This document shows positions 12,449-25,599 of a DNA stretch of 64,000 nt, piece by piece; position 1 is the stretch's first letter; every line of letters starts with the position of its first letter. The translations under genes and the position numbers were made by a program. The DNA comes from Morella rubra. Taxonomy: Eukaryota; Streptophyta; Magnoliopsida; Fagales; Myricaceae. Where the stretch lies: contig CM025855.1 in the NCBI GenBank assembly GCA_003952965.2, positions 19,075,832 to 19,139,831 on the forward strand, in the 5' to 3' direction. A model generated the notes under the pieces. That model was not told where the DNA came from and ran no database searches. It saw only the letters and a program-made list of their open reading frames with translations.

Positions 12449-13147
12449 AACATCTGTGAACATCGACATGTTCACCAAAAACATGATACCATTGCTTTCT
12501 TTCCAATTGCTAAACCCCGTAGATGCAATAAATAATACATCAGCAGACTCTCACCTCTCCTCTAGGTCGCCTCAAATAGATAACACCACCAAGCAATATG
12601 CATCCGCCACTGTATCAGTTATTTTTAGTAGGAAAGTGGTTTGAATTTGATCCTTACTTATTGCTGATAGAAATTTTATATATTTCATCGGGGTTTGCCT
12701 AGCCCGCATTCATATACGGATTTAGTGGGACCCGGGGGCCACCGGCCCAATTTTTTTGAAATTTTTTTTTTTTCTTCTTTTTAACTTTGTTAGGCCGAAA
12801 TATTTATACTTCAGCCTCCATTTTACACCTATTTATAAATACTCATTTTTTGCCCCTCCCAAATATTTTGGAAGAATCTCTTTTACAAGGCCAAAAATAC
12901 TCTCCCTTTTTTACCCCTTCAAATATTACATTTATCACAAACATAAATAAGATAAATTTAATGCTTTAAAAATCATACTTTTAAAATGATAGACAAATAA
13001 GAAATAAATTAAAATGACAACAAATATTAGAAATGAATTAAGAGTATCTTTTAAAATAACAAGCAAATGCATAAAGAAATTAAAAGTTCACCAAAAGATA
13101 CAATTTATTTTCATTATGTCGTAATATCGGTTTTTGTTTCTATATGG
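12449..13147 (+). repeat. First copy of a 700-bp tandem duplication
   Basis: This unit matches 13165-13837 in direct orientation. Shared landmarks in order are an ACATGTTCAC block, TCTAGGTCGCCT, the AAGCAATATGCATCCGCCAC block, the GGGACCCGGGGGCCACCG block, AAATATTTTGGAA(G/A)AATCTC, and the ending TATCGGTTTTTGTTTCTAT. The inner 130 bases after GCATCCGCC are almost identical. The GC-rich block resembles ends of hAT-like repeats elsewhere in the window (25190-25350), so the unit probably carries a transposon fragment. No coding function is evident. Confidence 0.8.
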
Positions 13148-13164
13148 TTCACATTGTATTCTAC

Positions 13165-13837
13165 TTCATTGTGAGCACTATTATGTGCACCAACATGTTC
13201 ACAAAAATTCCATTGCCTTTTTCCAATTGCTAAATCCAGTAATGTAAACTTATCTCCCCCAGACTTCCCTCATCTAGGTCGCCTAAACAGATAACACCAC
13301 AAGCAATATGCATCCGCCACTGTATCAGTTATTTTTAGTAGGAAAGTGGTTTGAATTTGATCCTTACTTATTGCTGATAGAAATTTTATATATTTCATCG
13401 GGGTTTGCCTAGCCCGCATTCATATACGGATTTAGTGGGACCCGGGGGCCACCGCGCCCCAAATTTTTTGAAATTTTTTTTTTCTCTTTTAAGCCTTTTT
13501 AAGCCGAAAATATTTATATCACCTCCATTTTACACTTTAAATACTATTTTTCCCCTCCCCAAATATTTTGGAAAAATCTCTTTTACAAGGCCAAAAATAC
13601 TCTCCCTTTTTTACCCCTTCAAATTACATTTATCACAAAATAAATAAGATAAATTTAATGCTTTAAAAATCATACTTTTAAAATGATAACAAATAAGAAA
13701 TAAATTAAAATGACAACAAATAAGAAATGAATTAAAGTATCTTTTAAAATAACAACAAATGCTAATGGAATTAAAAGTTCACCAAGAGATACAATTTATT
13801 TTATGTCGTAAATATCGGTTTTTGTTTCTATTATGTT
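13165..13837 (+). repeat. Second copy of the 700-bp tandem duplication
   Basis: This is the direct repeat of 12449-13147 with several small deletions relative to the first copy. Open frames inside it are shadows of the AT-rich repeat. Confidence 0.8.
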
Positions 13838-13907
13838 ATTTATTTCTCTCAATTTCACTTAAAAAAAACCTATCGAATTTGTCTCACCGTTCAAAAAATT
13901 TACATAA

Positions 13908-14423
13908 GGGTTAATTAAAATTTCTCCCCTCAAACTATCACCCGATTCTCAAATACCTTACAAACTTTAACTCGTTGCAACTCCCAAAATATACTTCTTG
14001 TTGTGATTTCATCCCCTAACTTGCTAAAGTTGTTATATCGAACGGTTTCCATTCCATGTAAACAACACGTGACCTTCTCCTTATTGAAAAGACAAATTTG
14101 ACCAGCTCGATTAAATGAATCATCTTTTTTTTTTTAATAAAAAAATCAGCTAACTATATATTATTTTTTGGATCTATGAATTGCCAGAAACATTGTAGAA
14201 GGTTAGGGAGGACTCAAACGAGAGTAAAATTATCTTTTCACGTAAGGAGAAGGTCAAATGTCTGTTACATAGGATAGAAACTGTTTCGACATAATGGCTC
14301 CAGTCGGTTGAGGGATGAAATCGCAATGAGAAGTATAGTTTATGGGGGTGAGTTATAACGAGTTAAAGTTTGTAGAGGTATTTGAGAATCAGATAGTAGT
14401 TTGAGGAGAAATTGTAATTAACC
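13908..14423. mobile_element. MITE with about 200-bp terminal inverted repeats
   Basis: The left arm starts GGGTTAATTAAAATTTCTCC and the right arm, read on the minus strand, starts GGTTAATTACAATTTCTCC. Both arms continue in parallel for about 200 bases: caaac/ctactatc, GATTCTCAAATACCT, TTTAACTCGTT, ATTTCATCCC, and a GACCTTCTCCTTA block. The 516-bp element has no coding capacity. Flanks TTTACATAA (13899-13907) and TTTAACATAA (14424-14433) form a near-match target duplication of about 9 bp, which points to the Mutator superfamily. Confidence 0.8.
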
Positions 14424-14433
14424 TTTAACATAA

Positions 14434-17324
14434 AGAAGTTACCTAACCCACCAAGTTTCTCTGCGGCTTTACATATGACAACTTTAACTCGATTTTTTTC
14501 TTTCTTTCTTTTCTTTCAACGTTGTCTTGGCTTATGTAAGTTCATTCTCTTTTTAGCTTCCAATCTCTTTCGATCTCAATTTTTCCTGCCTTTAGTTGCT
14601 AATTTCAATTAAGAGTAAACATTTATATTGTTTTCTTTATAATTGTTAGGTGATGAACTTGCAGATCAATAATTAATGCCTAGAAAATAATTACTTCCAT
14701 AAAATATTAAGGAAGTTCTTTCATTTCTCTAGATCACATTTTAGAAAATGAATTATAGGAAGTAGGTGTTTCTACTCTAGAACATAATTTAAGATGATGT
14801 TTGATAATAACAAATTCTCAAAATTTGTAGAAAATTTGATAGTGGTATGAATATATAGGTAGATTGAAGTTTTATTAGAGTTTGTAAAAAGTTGATGAAA
14901 TTTTTAAAGATATTTGATTGTAGATTGATTTTTATTGGAATTTATAAAAAAAAATATAAAGAAGGGCGATTTTATAGACATTTGTATTTAAGTTCAGTGC
15001 GAAAGAATAGATAGAAATGATTTGATGGTATTTTTTTAAAAAGGTATTGGAGTTTGTGTGAAAATTTGTTGGAGTTTTTTAAAAAAATATATGGTATTTT
15101 TTGAGATTTTGTATGTTTAGTTGTGAAATTTTTAACTTTCAAAATATTTCCTTAAAAAAATGAATATTTGTTGTCGCCTACAATTATTCCCTCCTCTATA
15201 ACTCTGCCCTCCCCAAGACTTTCAATCCTGGCCTGCCCACAAGAGTGGTTAATGGGCCGCTTTGATACCATTTATAAGAACCAAAGAGACTCACTAGCCA
15301 CATCTGCGCTTTAACTTCAAAATGACTAGTTAATCTTACTTTTGAAGCCCATTGGAATATATATAAGTCTTAAACATTCAATATAAGATTTAATTTTATA
15401 CTATTCACTTATCATTCCTCCTCTTCCCCTACCCATGTGAGACTTAGGGTGTCACATTTTTACTCATAGGCCATCTTCGAGTCATCATTAAAATTTCATG
15501 ACATGAAAGAATGAACGAATACTATCAATCAACCAAATTAACATAGTGTGATACATTTAGGTTTAGGGTTTTTCCTGTACCACTTTGAATTTTAATTCTC
15601 TTCTTTCTCACATAATTAATTCCATAAAGCTTACAATCCTATAGTTACTAAATTTGATTCGTCTACATCATAACAGAGCTCAATTTGCTAATAAAGCATT
15701 ATTAGAAAGAAAGAAAAAAAAAAAAAGAAGGAAAAGGACAACTAAAATAGAGTCCCTACAAGTAAAGCAACAAGTACAAAACCAGATATAAATAATTATA
15801 AAATTGCATACTTGCCATTTTTCCTCTTTTCATTATCAAATGAATTGGCAGAATAGGTATATACGTTGATCTAGCAGCCGATCTTAAAGGGAAAATTGAT
15901 ATCCCTCTTAGAAGTGAGATTAGTTGTAAATGCGTAAAACCAATAACTTTTTCTATGTTTCTCAAGAAGAAAAAACTCAAGAGTAAACACCATCTGCTAC
16001 AGTCATCATGTGTTTGGGTTTTTGGTTCTTTGATGTCACATTAAGCTATCGAGCCCTCCTAATGAAGTTGTTTCATTTATTCATCTCTATGGGCCTCCGT
16101 TCAAATTTATAGATTATGGCAAGACTTGTGTTCTTGGAGAAAATGGTATAAGCATTGTCAGCTTAGTTTCTAATTGAATTGCATCCATGCAATGAATAAT
16201 TTGGTCATTCTTAACAAATCCAACAAAACTTATTAGCAGCTACTTTGGCACATTGATTTTTTTTTTCAAGTATCTTAATTAAGAATTGGTGTGTACCAAT
16301 TTTTGTGGCTATTGAATGCTTGGGCATGAGGAATTTTTTTATATGGACAATATAAGTAGACCTTGCTGTTGAACTTAAAGAAAGAAAAATTCAACTTTTA
16401 GTCCTCAAGTTTTACCTCTTTACGAATGAGTCACTAGGTTTCAAAAATTTACATTTCAATCACTGAGTTTTCAACCTTTTAAATAATTGATTCTTCCATC
16501 ACTAAACCGATAGCTCCATTAACGTGAGTGCCCCACACGTCAGCCTTTTCACCACGTCACTTTATTTTTTCCACGTAATCAACCAGTCAATTGCCCTCCT
16601 CCCAAAACAATGCACAACATTGTGATATATTTGTCTCCCATCTCCCAAAACGACCGTTGCTTGGACACCAAGCAAAAGCAAAACCAAAGCCGAAATGAAT
16701 CTCCGGTTGATGATATCGTGAACTCTTTCCACTTCAAAAAGCCTAGCCAACCTGTCATCAAACTCTGGGAATTGCTTTCCAAATTTAGAAACCTTGTAAG
16801 TACCTTGATCACCATACTCGCCTGTGAAGAATCATATTTCCCAGCAAATTTACACAACCACAAGATCACATGCAAGTATCAGTAACAATACTTGAAATTG
16901 GTAACACACATGGGCTAGGTCTTGTAGAGTGAGCAATTTTAAAATTCCTTTTCCTTTATCTCTTGTTTTCTCTTTTGTCTAGAGGGAGGGAGCTCGGGCC
17001 ACAGAGAGAGAGAGGGAGAGAGAAGAAGACCTCATTCTAAAGACAGTTGCAGTTAAAGTTCTGTCTTCTTCTAATCAATACATATTAACACTCAAACTTG
17101 TTTATTAGCAATGAATCAAGTGACAACCTTTCTTGCACCAGGAAAAGGTTGTATATATCAATAAGAAAAACCATCTCCTCTGCTATCATCTTCCTAAGAT
17201 CGTTTTGAGAGAATGTTTTCCAGACACCAGAACTTGTCATTTAGTTTTCCAGAGAGAATGTTTATCCCCAAAAAAGAAAAAAGAAAACTCCTGGAATTGC
17301 TCACATCTGGTGCCATAAATGCTA
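14434..17324. other. Intergenic DNA with short LTR and Mutator-end remnants
   Basis: No gene was recognised. About 15271-15456 (minus) looks like a short, old LTR: its minus-strand start is TGTGACACCC, it holds AGTATAAAAT as a TATA-like box, and it is followed at 15270-15260 by TGGTATCAAAG, a tRNA-Met primer-site-like sequence. About 16390-16560 resembles a Mutator terminal repeat. The open frames next to it (16560-16885, both strands) overlap each other and match nothing I know. A short GA repeat lies at 17003-17024. Confidence 0.35.
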
Positions 17325-17640
17325 TTTTTCGCAATCGAAAATCAAATCTTTGACGCCAGTTTGCTCAAACTATTCGTCGAATGCTTGTTCAGAGGTTGAA
17401 TTCTCCAACCCATGAGAATCACAATGACTTTTTCCCATTTCAGAGGGCGACAACCGACATTGATCTTGATCTCCACTACAGTTTAGGATCTAGATTTTGC
17501 ATTCCACAGAAAATGACAGCCTAGAAACGAAGCAGAGAGTCCAAAAACTATTTGGTTCGGCCATTCAACAAGGAATAATCGACGAATTTAGATATGAGGA
17601 GCCTATATGGATGCATCTAATGACTTCATTTTCTGCGGGG
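17325..17640 (+). repeat. Direct duplicate, copy 1
   Basis: Bases 17372-17554 recur almost exactly at 17851-18034, starting near TTCGTCGAATGCTTGTTCAG. The shared sequence ends at CAAAAACTATTTGG, and a second shared block (GATGCATCTAATGACTTCAT) follows in both copies. The near identity suggests a recent event. The DNA is the 3' flank of the receptor kinase pseudogene on the minus strand. Confidence 0.85.
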
Positions 17641-18114
17641 TGAGAGAGAAGGGGAGGGAATAAGTGGGACTGGCAGTCATGCAGTAAGTGGACATTGATC
17701 AATAGATTAACACTCACTTGAAAAGCAGCTGTGCAACCTTGGCACCAGGTGAAGGTTGATCAACTTCCATTTTTCTATATGCCTTTGTCATTTACTATAA
17801 ATTGCTCACATCTTGCCCTAAATCGAAAATCAAATCTTTGACGCCAGTTTGATTCGTCGAATGCTTGTTCAGAGGTTGAATTCTCCAACCCATGAGAATC
17901 ACAATGACTTTTTCCCATTTCAGAGGGCGACAACCGACATTGATCTTGATCTCCACTACAGTTTAGGATCTAGATTTTGCATTCCACAGAAAATGACAGC
18001 CTAGAAACGAAGCAGAGAGTCCAAAAACTATTTGGATCAAAACTAAAAATTTCGGCCATAAACAGGTCAACAAGGAATAATCGACGAATTTAGATGGCCG
18101 AAAAGAAAACCAAA

Positions 18115-20345
<2,231 letters not shown>

Positions 20346-20499
20346 AGAAATTTTGTTATATGATCAGTCTACACATTTTGAATCCAAAAACGTTCAATTA
20401 CAATTTTTGGGGAGCGGATAGAATAGAAATTTGTCAAGGTTCAATTAACTTCAATCCACACATATATAATATGAGTAAGTGCTTTTACTCTATCCACCC

Positions 20500-20832
20500 C
20501 TTGCCCTTTTGCTAGTGCTTTTCATTACAACTTTTTAAGAAAAATTTTGCAACTTTCAAAAAAAAATTTCAACTTGCTAAGAAAAATTGTTCAACTTGCT
20601 AAGAAAAATTGTTCAACTTTGTAAGAAAAATTGTTCAACTTGTTGAGAAAAATTGTTCAACTTTCTAAGAAAAATTTCAACATTCTATGGAATATTTTGA
20701 ACTTGCTATAAAAAATTGTTCAACTTTCAAAGAAATTTTTTCAACTTGCTAAGAAATTTTTTTCAACTTTCTAAGAAAAATTTTCAACTTTATAAGAAAA
20801 ATTGTTCAACTTTCTAAGAAAAATTGTTCAAC
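20500..20832 (+). repeat. 22-bp minisatellite array 1
   Basis: About 15 degenerate direct units of the form AACTTKCTAAGAAAAATTGTTC occur, varying in length by one to three bases. The array lies between the ectodomain tail of kinase copy A and a signal-peptide exon remnant (20835-20932). It replaces the DUF26-coding sequence that copy C retains at 61545-62110. Confidence 0.9.
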
Positions 20833-20834
20833 GG

Positions 20835-22600
20835 GGTCAGAAGTGTTTTCACCTGAATTTGTGTTGTAAAATTTCATACTGTTGTTGGCATGGGACGAGA
20901 GCGAAGAGAGGAGGGAAGTGAGATTGACACTGTAAATAAAGAAACCCTTGAGCAATTCCTTTGATAATTTTGTAGCAATTTGACCAATCCAAAATCTGTT
21001 GTCTATTGGAATCTTTAAATTTTGTCAACATTTAATATTTTATCTTAAAAAATGTTAGAAATGAATAATATCATTATGTATATCGTAGCCCATATGGTTT
21101 TATTCTATCATGCATTCCCAAAGCCATAAAAATCAAGTATAAATCCAAGAAGATGACAAGAGTTCAGATGGACCAAACCCTGTAAAAAAGTATCAAGGCT
21201 TCCATTGGGCACATATTCATAAATGAGTATCTTTTCTTCTTCTGTGATGCAAAATCAAAGAACCTTACTGGATTTATGTGTTGAAGCTTGGCAACCACCA
21301 TAGCCTCATTCTTAAATTCTACAATACCCTGCCTAGAGCTTATGGATAGCCTCTTCACTGCAATTTCTTTTCCATCTAGAAATGTACCCTCAAAATGAAA
21401 TTTAGAACAGTTTATGTTGCACAATCTATAAAATTCAAATATGGAAATCGATAGATTTGATATACTTAAGAAAGTACTGTCCTAACTAATAAAGACAAAG
21501 ACAGATCGAGAAATAGCAACTTCATACCTTGCAAACTTTACCAAATCCACCTTCACCCAACTTGCTATCATTGGAGAAATTGGTCGTGGCATTTTCAATT
21601 GCACGAAACTCGAATTGCAAGCACTCTACGATTCTATTGTCGTTTGCAGCTACAAATGATAACAAATTACGATAAGAGATTCAACCACAAAGAGCAGAAT
21701 GTGCAGACATGAGAACATAAGCTCATAGATAACCAATTTGTCTGCCTCTTTACCATTTTCATCGTCTAGTTTGTAAAACTTGTTTCTTGCTTTTCTAATA
21801 AGAAAACAGTAGACAATAAAGGTTTCTGAAGCATATGAGGTTTTTATCGGCATAAATAGGATCGCCTAATAATAAACAATCAAAACAGTCAAAAAGATGC
21901 TCCACTTCACCATTTGATCCAACCAGGAGCCTGGAGGTGGAGGCAGCAGATTCATCCGGGCTGTAAAATTCATTCATAGTATTACAACTGGCTTTAAGGA
22001 AGGGGGAAAGAAAAAAAAAATTTGTTTACTCACGATTGGTCTCTACACATTCTGAATCCAAAAAAGTTCAATTAGAATTTTTTGGTAGAGAGTAGAATTT
22101 GTCAGGGTTCAATTAACTTTAATCTACACATATATAATATGAGTAAGTGCTTTTACTTTGTCCACCCCTTACCATTTTGCTAGTGCTTTTCATTACAACT
22201 TTCTAAGAAAAATTTTTCAACTTGCTAAGAAAAGTTTTCAATTTGCTAAGAAAAATTGTTCAACTTTCTAAAAAAAATTTTCAACTTTCTAAGAAAAATT
22301 GTTCAACTTTCTAAGAAATTTTTTTTAACTTGCTAAGAAAAATTGTTCAACTTTCTAAGGTGTTTTCACCTAAAGTTTTGTTGCAGAATTCCTTATTGTT
22401 GTTGGCATGGGACGAGAGCGAAGAGAGGAGGGAATTGAGGTTGACACTATAGATGTTATTCCTGAAGATAGTTGTGTTAGTACAGACGTGATGGAGCTAA
22501 CTGATTGTGAAAGCTGGGGTTTGGGTTAGGAAGCTAAGTATGTAAAATAATAAGCTGGGAAGAAAGAAGTGATCAAAGTAAGGCATATTTATGATGAATT
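20835..22600 (-). pseudogene. Cysteine-rich receptor-like kinase pseudogene (copy B)
   Basis: Parts on the minus strand: a signal peptide and start of DUF26 (22560-22376, YLHHVCTNTT... NSLLSSLSSHANNN in one open frame), minisatellite array 2, an ectodomain tail (21985-21900), a partial juxtamembrane exon (21815-21755, YCFLIRKARNKFYKLDDENG) lacking the transmembrane core, a Gly-rich loop exon (21650-21528), a VAIK exon (21395-21185, [20 protein letters not shown]) and the start of the catalytic exon (21031-20932, QILDWSNCYKIIKGIAQG). There the gene is cut, before HRD, and joined directly to a piece of another copy's exon 1 (20932-20835). This is a deletion or unequal-crossover junction between neighbours. 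No kinase C-lobe remains. Confidence 0.87.
22196..22358 (+). repeat. 22-bp minisatellite array 2
   Basis: About seven or eight units of the same AACTTKCTAAGAAAAATTGTTC family as array 1 lie at the same place within kinase copy B, between the ectodomain tail and exon 1. Confidence 0.9.
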
Positions 22601-22844
22601 GATCTATGCCTCTTCAAGAATGCATGATTTTCATAACTAAATTTAGATTAGAGTTTTCAGAATCGGAGACTTGCACTGAGCGCATTCCAAAGTTAATATA
22701 CCGAACATTTAGTCTGCAGAAGGGCACCGAAACTAAAAAGAGAACAACACCCGCGAATGGCAAATTCGCAACGGACTGTCTGTAAATCAGAATAGGTAAA
22801 AATTGAAGTCTGCAATAGTTGGCGATCAGTTAGCTTCATACTTG

Positions 22845-22992
22845 CTAAGAAAAATTGTTAAACTTGCTAAAAAAAAGCTATTCAACTTTCTAAGAAAATT
22901 TTTTCAACTTGCTAAGAAAAATTGTTCAACTTGCCAAGAAAATTATTTCAACTTGCAAAGAAAAAATTTCAACTTGCTAAGAAATTTTTTTT
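22845..22992 (+). repeat. 22-bp minisatellite array 3
   Basis: About seven units of the same family lie upstream of kinase copy B. They start abruptly inside a sequence shared with 62540-62570 and run into a hAT transposase tail. Confidence 0.88.
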
Positions 22993-23289
22993 CTACAAAA
23001 TTGAAAAATTTTCATTCAAATACCAATTCCTTTTCACACCAACTTCAGAAAGATTATAAAACATTATTTGCGAACAAATATGTCTCAAGATAGATTAAGC
23101 AGTTTAGCAATTTTATCTTTCGAAACTGATTTATTGGATAAACTTGAATACAAAAATTTAATAAGTAATTTTGCATCTAAAACGGCAATAAGCAAATTTA
23201 TAGTTTAATTAAAATTTTTTATTTTTACATTAAAAGGCCTCATTTTTATGACTTGTCTAAGGCCCCCAAAAAGGTTGAGCCGCCCCTGC
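22993..23289 (+). mobile_element. 3' end of a hAT-superfamily transposon
   Basis: An open frame from 23041 to the stop at 23206-23208 reads NFRKIIKHYLRTNMSQDRLS and continues with LAILSFETDLLDKLEYKNLI. This is the C-terminal dimerisation region of plant hAT (ZMYM1/TTF-type) transposases, whose consensus here is MSQ(E/D)RL...LAI.SIE. It is followed by about 80 bases ending GAGCCGCCCCTG at 23289, which fits a hAT terminal repeat (CAGGGGCGG on the other strand). The rest of the transposase is missing. Its left side abuts the minisatellite. Confidence 0.7.
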
Positions 23290-24050
23290 TAGTTCCTTGC
23301 TGGAATGAACTTATGGAGCATCTGTTCCTGCTACAGCTCCTCTTGCTGGATCATCTACACCACGGGCCTAGCTAATCATTGGCCTGGCTGGCTCATATTG
23401 TAGCTAGCTCCTATTGCTTTGTTTTGGGTTGCCATTTGCTTGATTAGGATAATAGTTTTATTTGTCTGTCTGGTCTTCTTCCACGTTGTCCAGGATTTTG
23501 GTGTTTAGTCTTATATGTAATAACGACCCTTAATTAAAATAAAACCAGAGGTTTGCTTATGGTTCTTTCCTTCTTATTAGTTTATCTATTATCTCATGCT
23601 TCAATAAATAATTGGTGTTTCTTCAGATTCGGGGTCTCCTCTGCAAACAGTAGAGTTTCAAGAAGTCTCTCGAGCAGATCGTAGTTCGATTGCATGCATG
23701 GTGACTAATGAATCTTTAGCCATTATAAGCCCTAATGATAAAGGTCTTATTGGGGTCTCACCCTCATTCAATTTTTGCAGCAGCCAAAACAACTTCAGTC
23801 TTGTTTTGTCTTGAGACCAACCTGCCTCAGGCGTTGCTCGAGTCTTACTTTCTGACGTGGCAGACTCTATAACCACCTTCCAATTTGCGTTCCAACCTAA
23901 TTCCTCGTTCCTTCCATCCACTGTGAAGTTAAATGCTCCCATTGGAAAATTTGCCACATACTATCTGCAGAACAGAATAGGTAAAAATTGAAGTCTGCAA
24001 TAGTTGGTGATCAGTCAACTTCAAATCAATATTGTAGCTAGCTCCTATTC
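23290..24050 (+). repeat. Repeat block shared with 62560-63405
   Basis: Landmarks in order: GCTCATATTGTAGCTAGCTC, TTTTGGGTTGCCATTTGCTT, a TTCTTCCACGTTGTCCAGG block, ATAAAACCAGAGG, TCAATAAATAAT, GGGTCTCCTCTGCAAACAG, and a stretch whose plus frame reads MVTNESLAIISPND and VARVLLSDVADSITT. The same frame is partly open in the copy at 62868-63101. That hints at a captured protein-coding or retroelement fragment, but I cannot name it. The block accompanies each kinase pseudogene on its upstream side. Confidence 0.7.
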
Positions 24051-24085
24051 TGACACGGTGGTGCCCGTCATTTAGAATCTCTTGA

Positions 24086-24245
24086 ATGCTAGACTTAGGG
24101 CTATTCACCGGAATCGGTAACCGCTCCCCACTTAGTAGAGTGGGTGGTACCGGTTGCCATTTTCACCCATTAGCGGTGAAAATGGTGGTGGTGGTGAAAC
24201 CTCCCACCACTGGGAGGTTCGCCGCCACCACCGTAATTTTTTTAA
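24086..24245. other. Short unassigned segment before the polypurine tract
   Basis: This contains self-complementary GGTACC and GGTGGTGGTG/CCACCACC blocks able to fold. No gene was identified. Confidence 0.3.
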
Positions 24246-24690
24246 TAAAAGCCAGGGAGGGAGAGGGAGAAGAGAGAGAGGTGTGGGGGAGAGAGAGATA
24301 GAGAAAAGAGAGAGGGAGTTAGGGAGAGAGAGAGAGGGAGTTAGGGAGAGAGAGAGAGAGGGAGAGACTAGAGAGAGAGGTGCTGGGGGGAGAGAAGAGA
24401 GAGGTGCTAGGCAGAGGGACAAAGAGGTGAGAAAGAGGGAGAAAGAGACAGAGAGAGGGAGAGAGAGGGGTGAAACATGAAAGAGGGGGAGAGGGCAAGA
24501 GAGAGAAGAGAGATAGGTGCTGGGGAGAGAGACAGAGAGGTGAAACGTGAAAGAGGGAGAGGGAGAGAGAGACAGAGAGAGGGGGAGAGAGAGAGGTGCA
24601 ACGTGAAAGAGAGGGAGAAAGAGAGGTGAAAGAGAGGGATAGCGTGAGAGAGAGGGGTAGTGGGAGAGAAAGGGAGAAATAGAGTTGGGA
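24246..24690 (+). repeat. Long polypurine GA-rich tract
   Basis: About 445 bases are nearly all purine on the plus strand, with irregular GAGAGAGG, GGGAGTTAG and GAGGTG(A/C)AACGTGAAAG subrepeats. Open frames on both strands are artefacts of the repeat (Ser/Leu/Pro-rich or Arg/Glu-rich). Confidence 0.92.
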
Positions 24691-24699
24691 AATTCAATT

Positions 24700-25599
24700 T
24701 CTAACAAATTCTCTCATTATCATTTATCACCCAAAGACTAAAGTTCCTAAGAAATTAATAATTTCCAAATTTAAAGAGAGAATTGGGGAATTCAAATTCA
24801 AAGGGAAATAAAATCTCACCTAAAATTCTCTCTCTATTAAACAATTCTTAATTTGCATTTAAAGAGAGAGTTGAGAAAATTAAAATTCAAGAGACTAAAT
24901 TAATCGGTTATAAACTGCATAAAGAAAGAAATATCTCGTGGTTCCAATAAGATTGGACTTCAACTGTAAAAATGTGGTAACTGTACCACCTACTTTTTTA
25001 TTCTATGGTAACTGTAGTTTGTACCATCTACTTAAATGGGTTTTTAGATGAAAATCGCGGGGCACTTCGTTGCATTTGGACATCTAATTCCCAGGAAGAT
25101 CTCAACTGTGCGTTAAATTGACCAATATCAAGCCTAGTAAATCTTATTTAAGAGTAAGTTAATGATCTGCAGATTTGGGGGTGGCTAGGCAGTGAGCAAT
25201 ACTTGGGTTGGGCTTTACGGGGGGCCCGGCCTGGTTAAATAGGACAGCTTAGTTAAAAAAATAAAAAATAAAAACAAAAAAAAATTCAAACATTTTGTAG
25301 GGTCCACTGGGTCCAAGGCCCCTGATGGACCCCCTACATCCGCCAATGCTTGGACGTCCTTATAGAAACGGAAATTTTAGTCGCAAAAACTTGTCAGAAC
25401 GCAAATTATTAAACCACAAATAGCTCTGATTTTCTGTTGTGCAATTCAGTCAAAAATGAAAATAGTATAAAATATTGAACATGGAAAAGAGCAACATACT
25501 TTGAATCTTCATCAGCCATTAATGGCGTAACCTTCACAAGAACTGGCCAAAACAAAATCAAATTATGATAAATAAAGAATTTAAAGTTGAGCCCATAAG
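24700..25599. other. Non-coding repeat remnants
   Basis: The region is AT-rich with further short GA blocks. Around 25190-25350 lies a hAT-like terminal segment (GGGGCCCGGCCTGG ... GGACCCCCTACATCCGCC). No gene was seen. Confidence 0.4.

Noticed and set aside
16562-16885. Frames on both strands beside a Mutator-like end as a captured gene
   Set aside because: The three frames overlap each other and none shows a recognisable family; support is too weak.
20500-20832. Regular 22-bp repeats as a possible CRISPR-like array
   Set aside because: There are no spacers between units, the genome is a plant, and the repeats are degenerate direct minisatellite units.
24132-24707. 191-residue Ser/Leu/Pro-rich open frame on the minus strand
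   Set aside because: It is a by-product of the polypurine tract; frames are open on both strands and no non-repeat domain is present.
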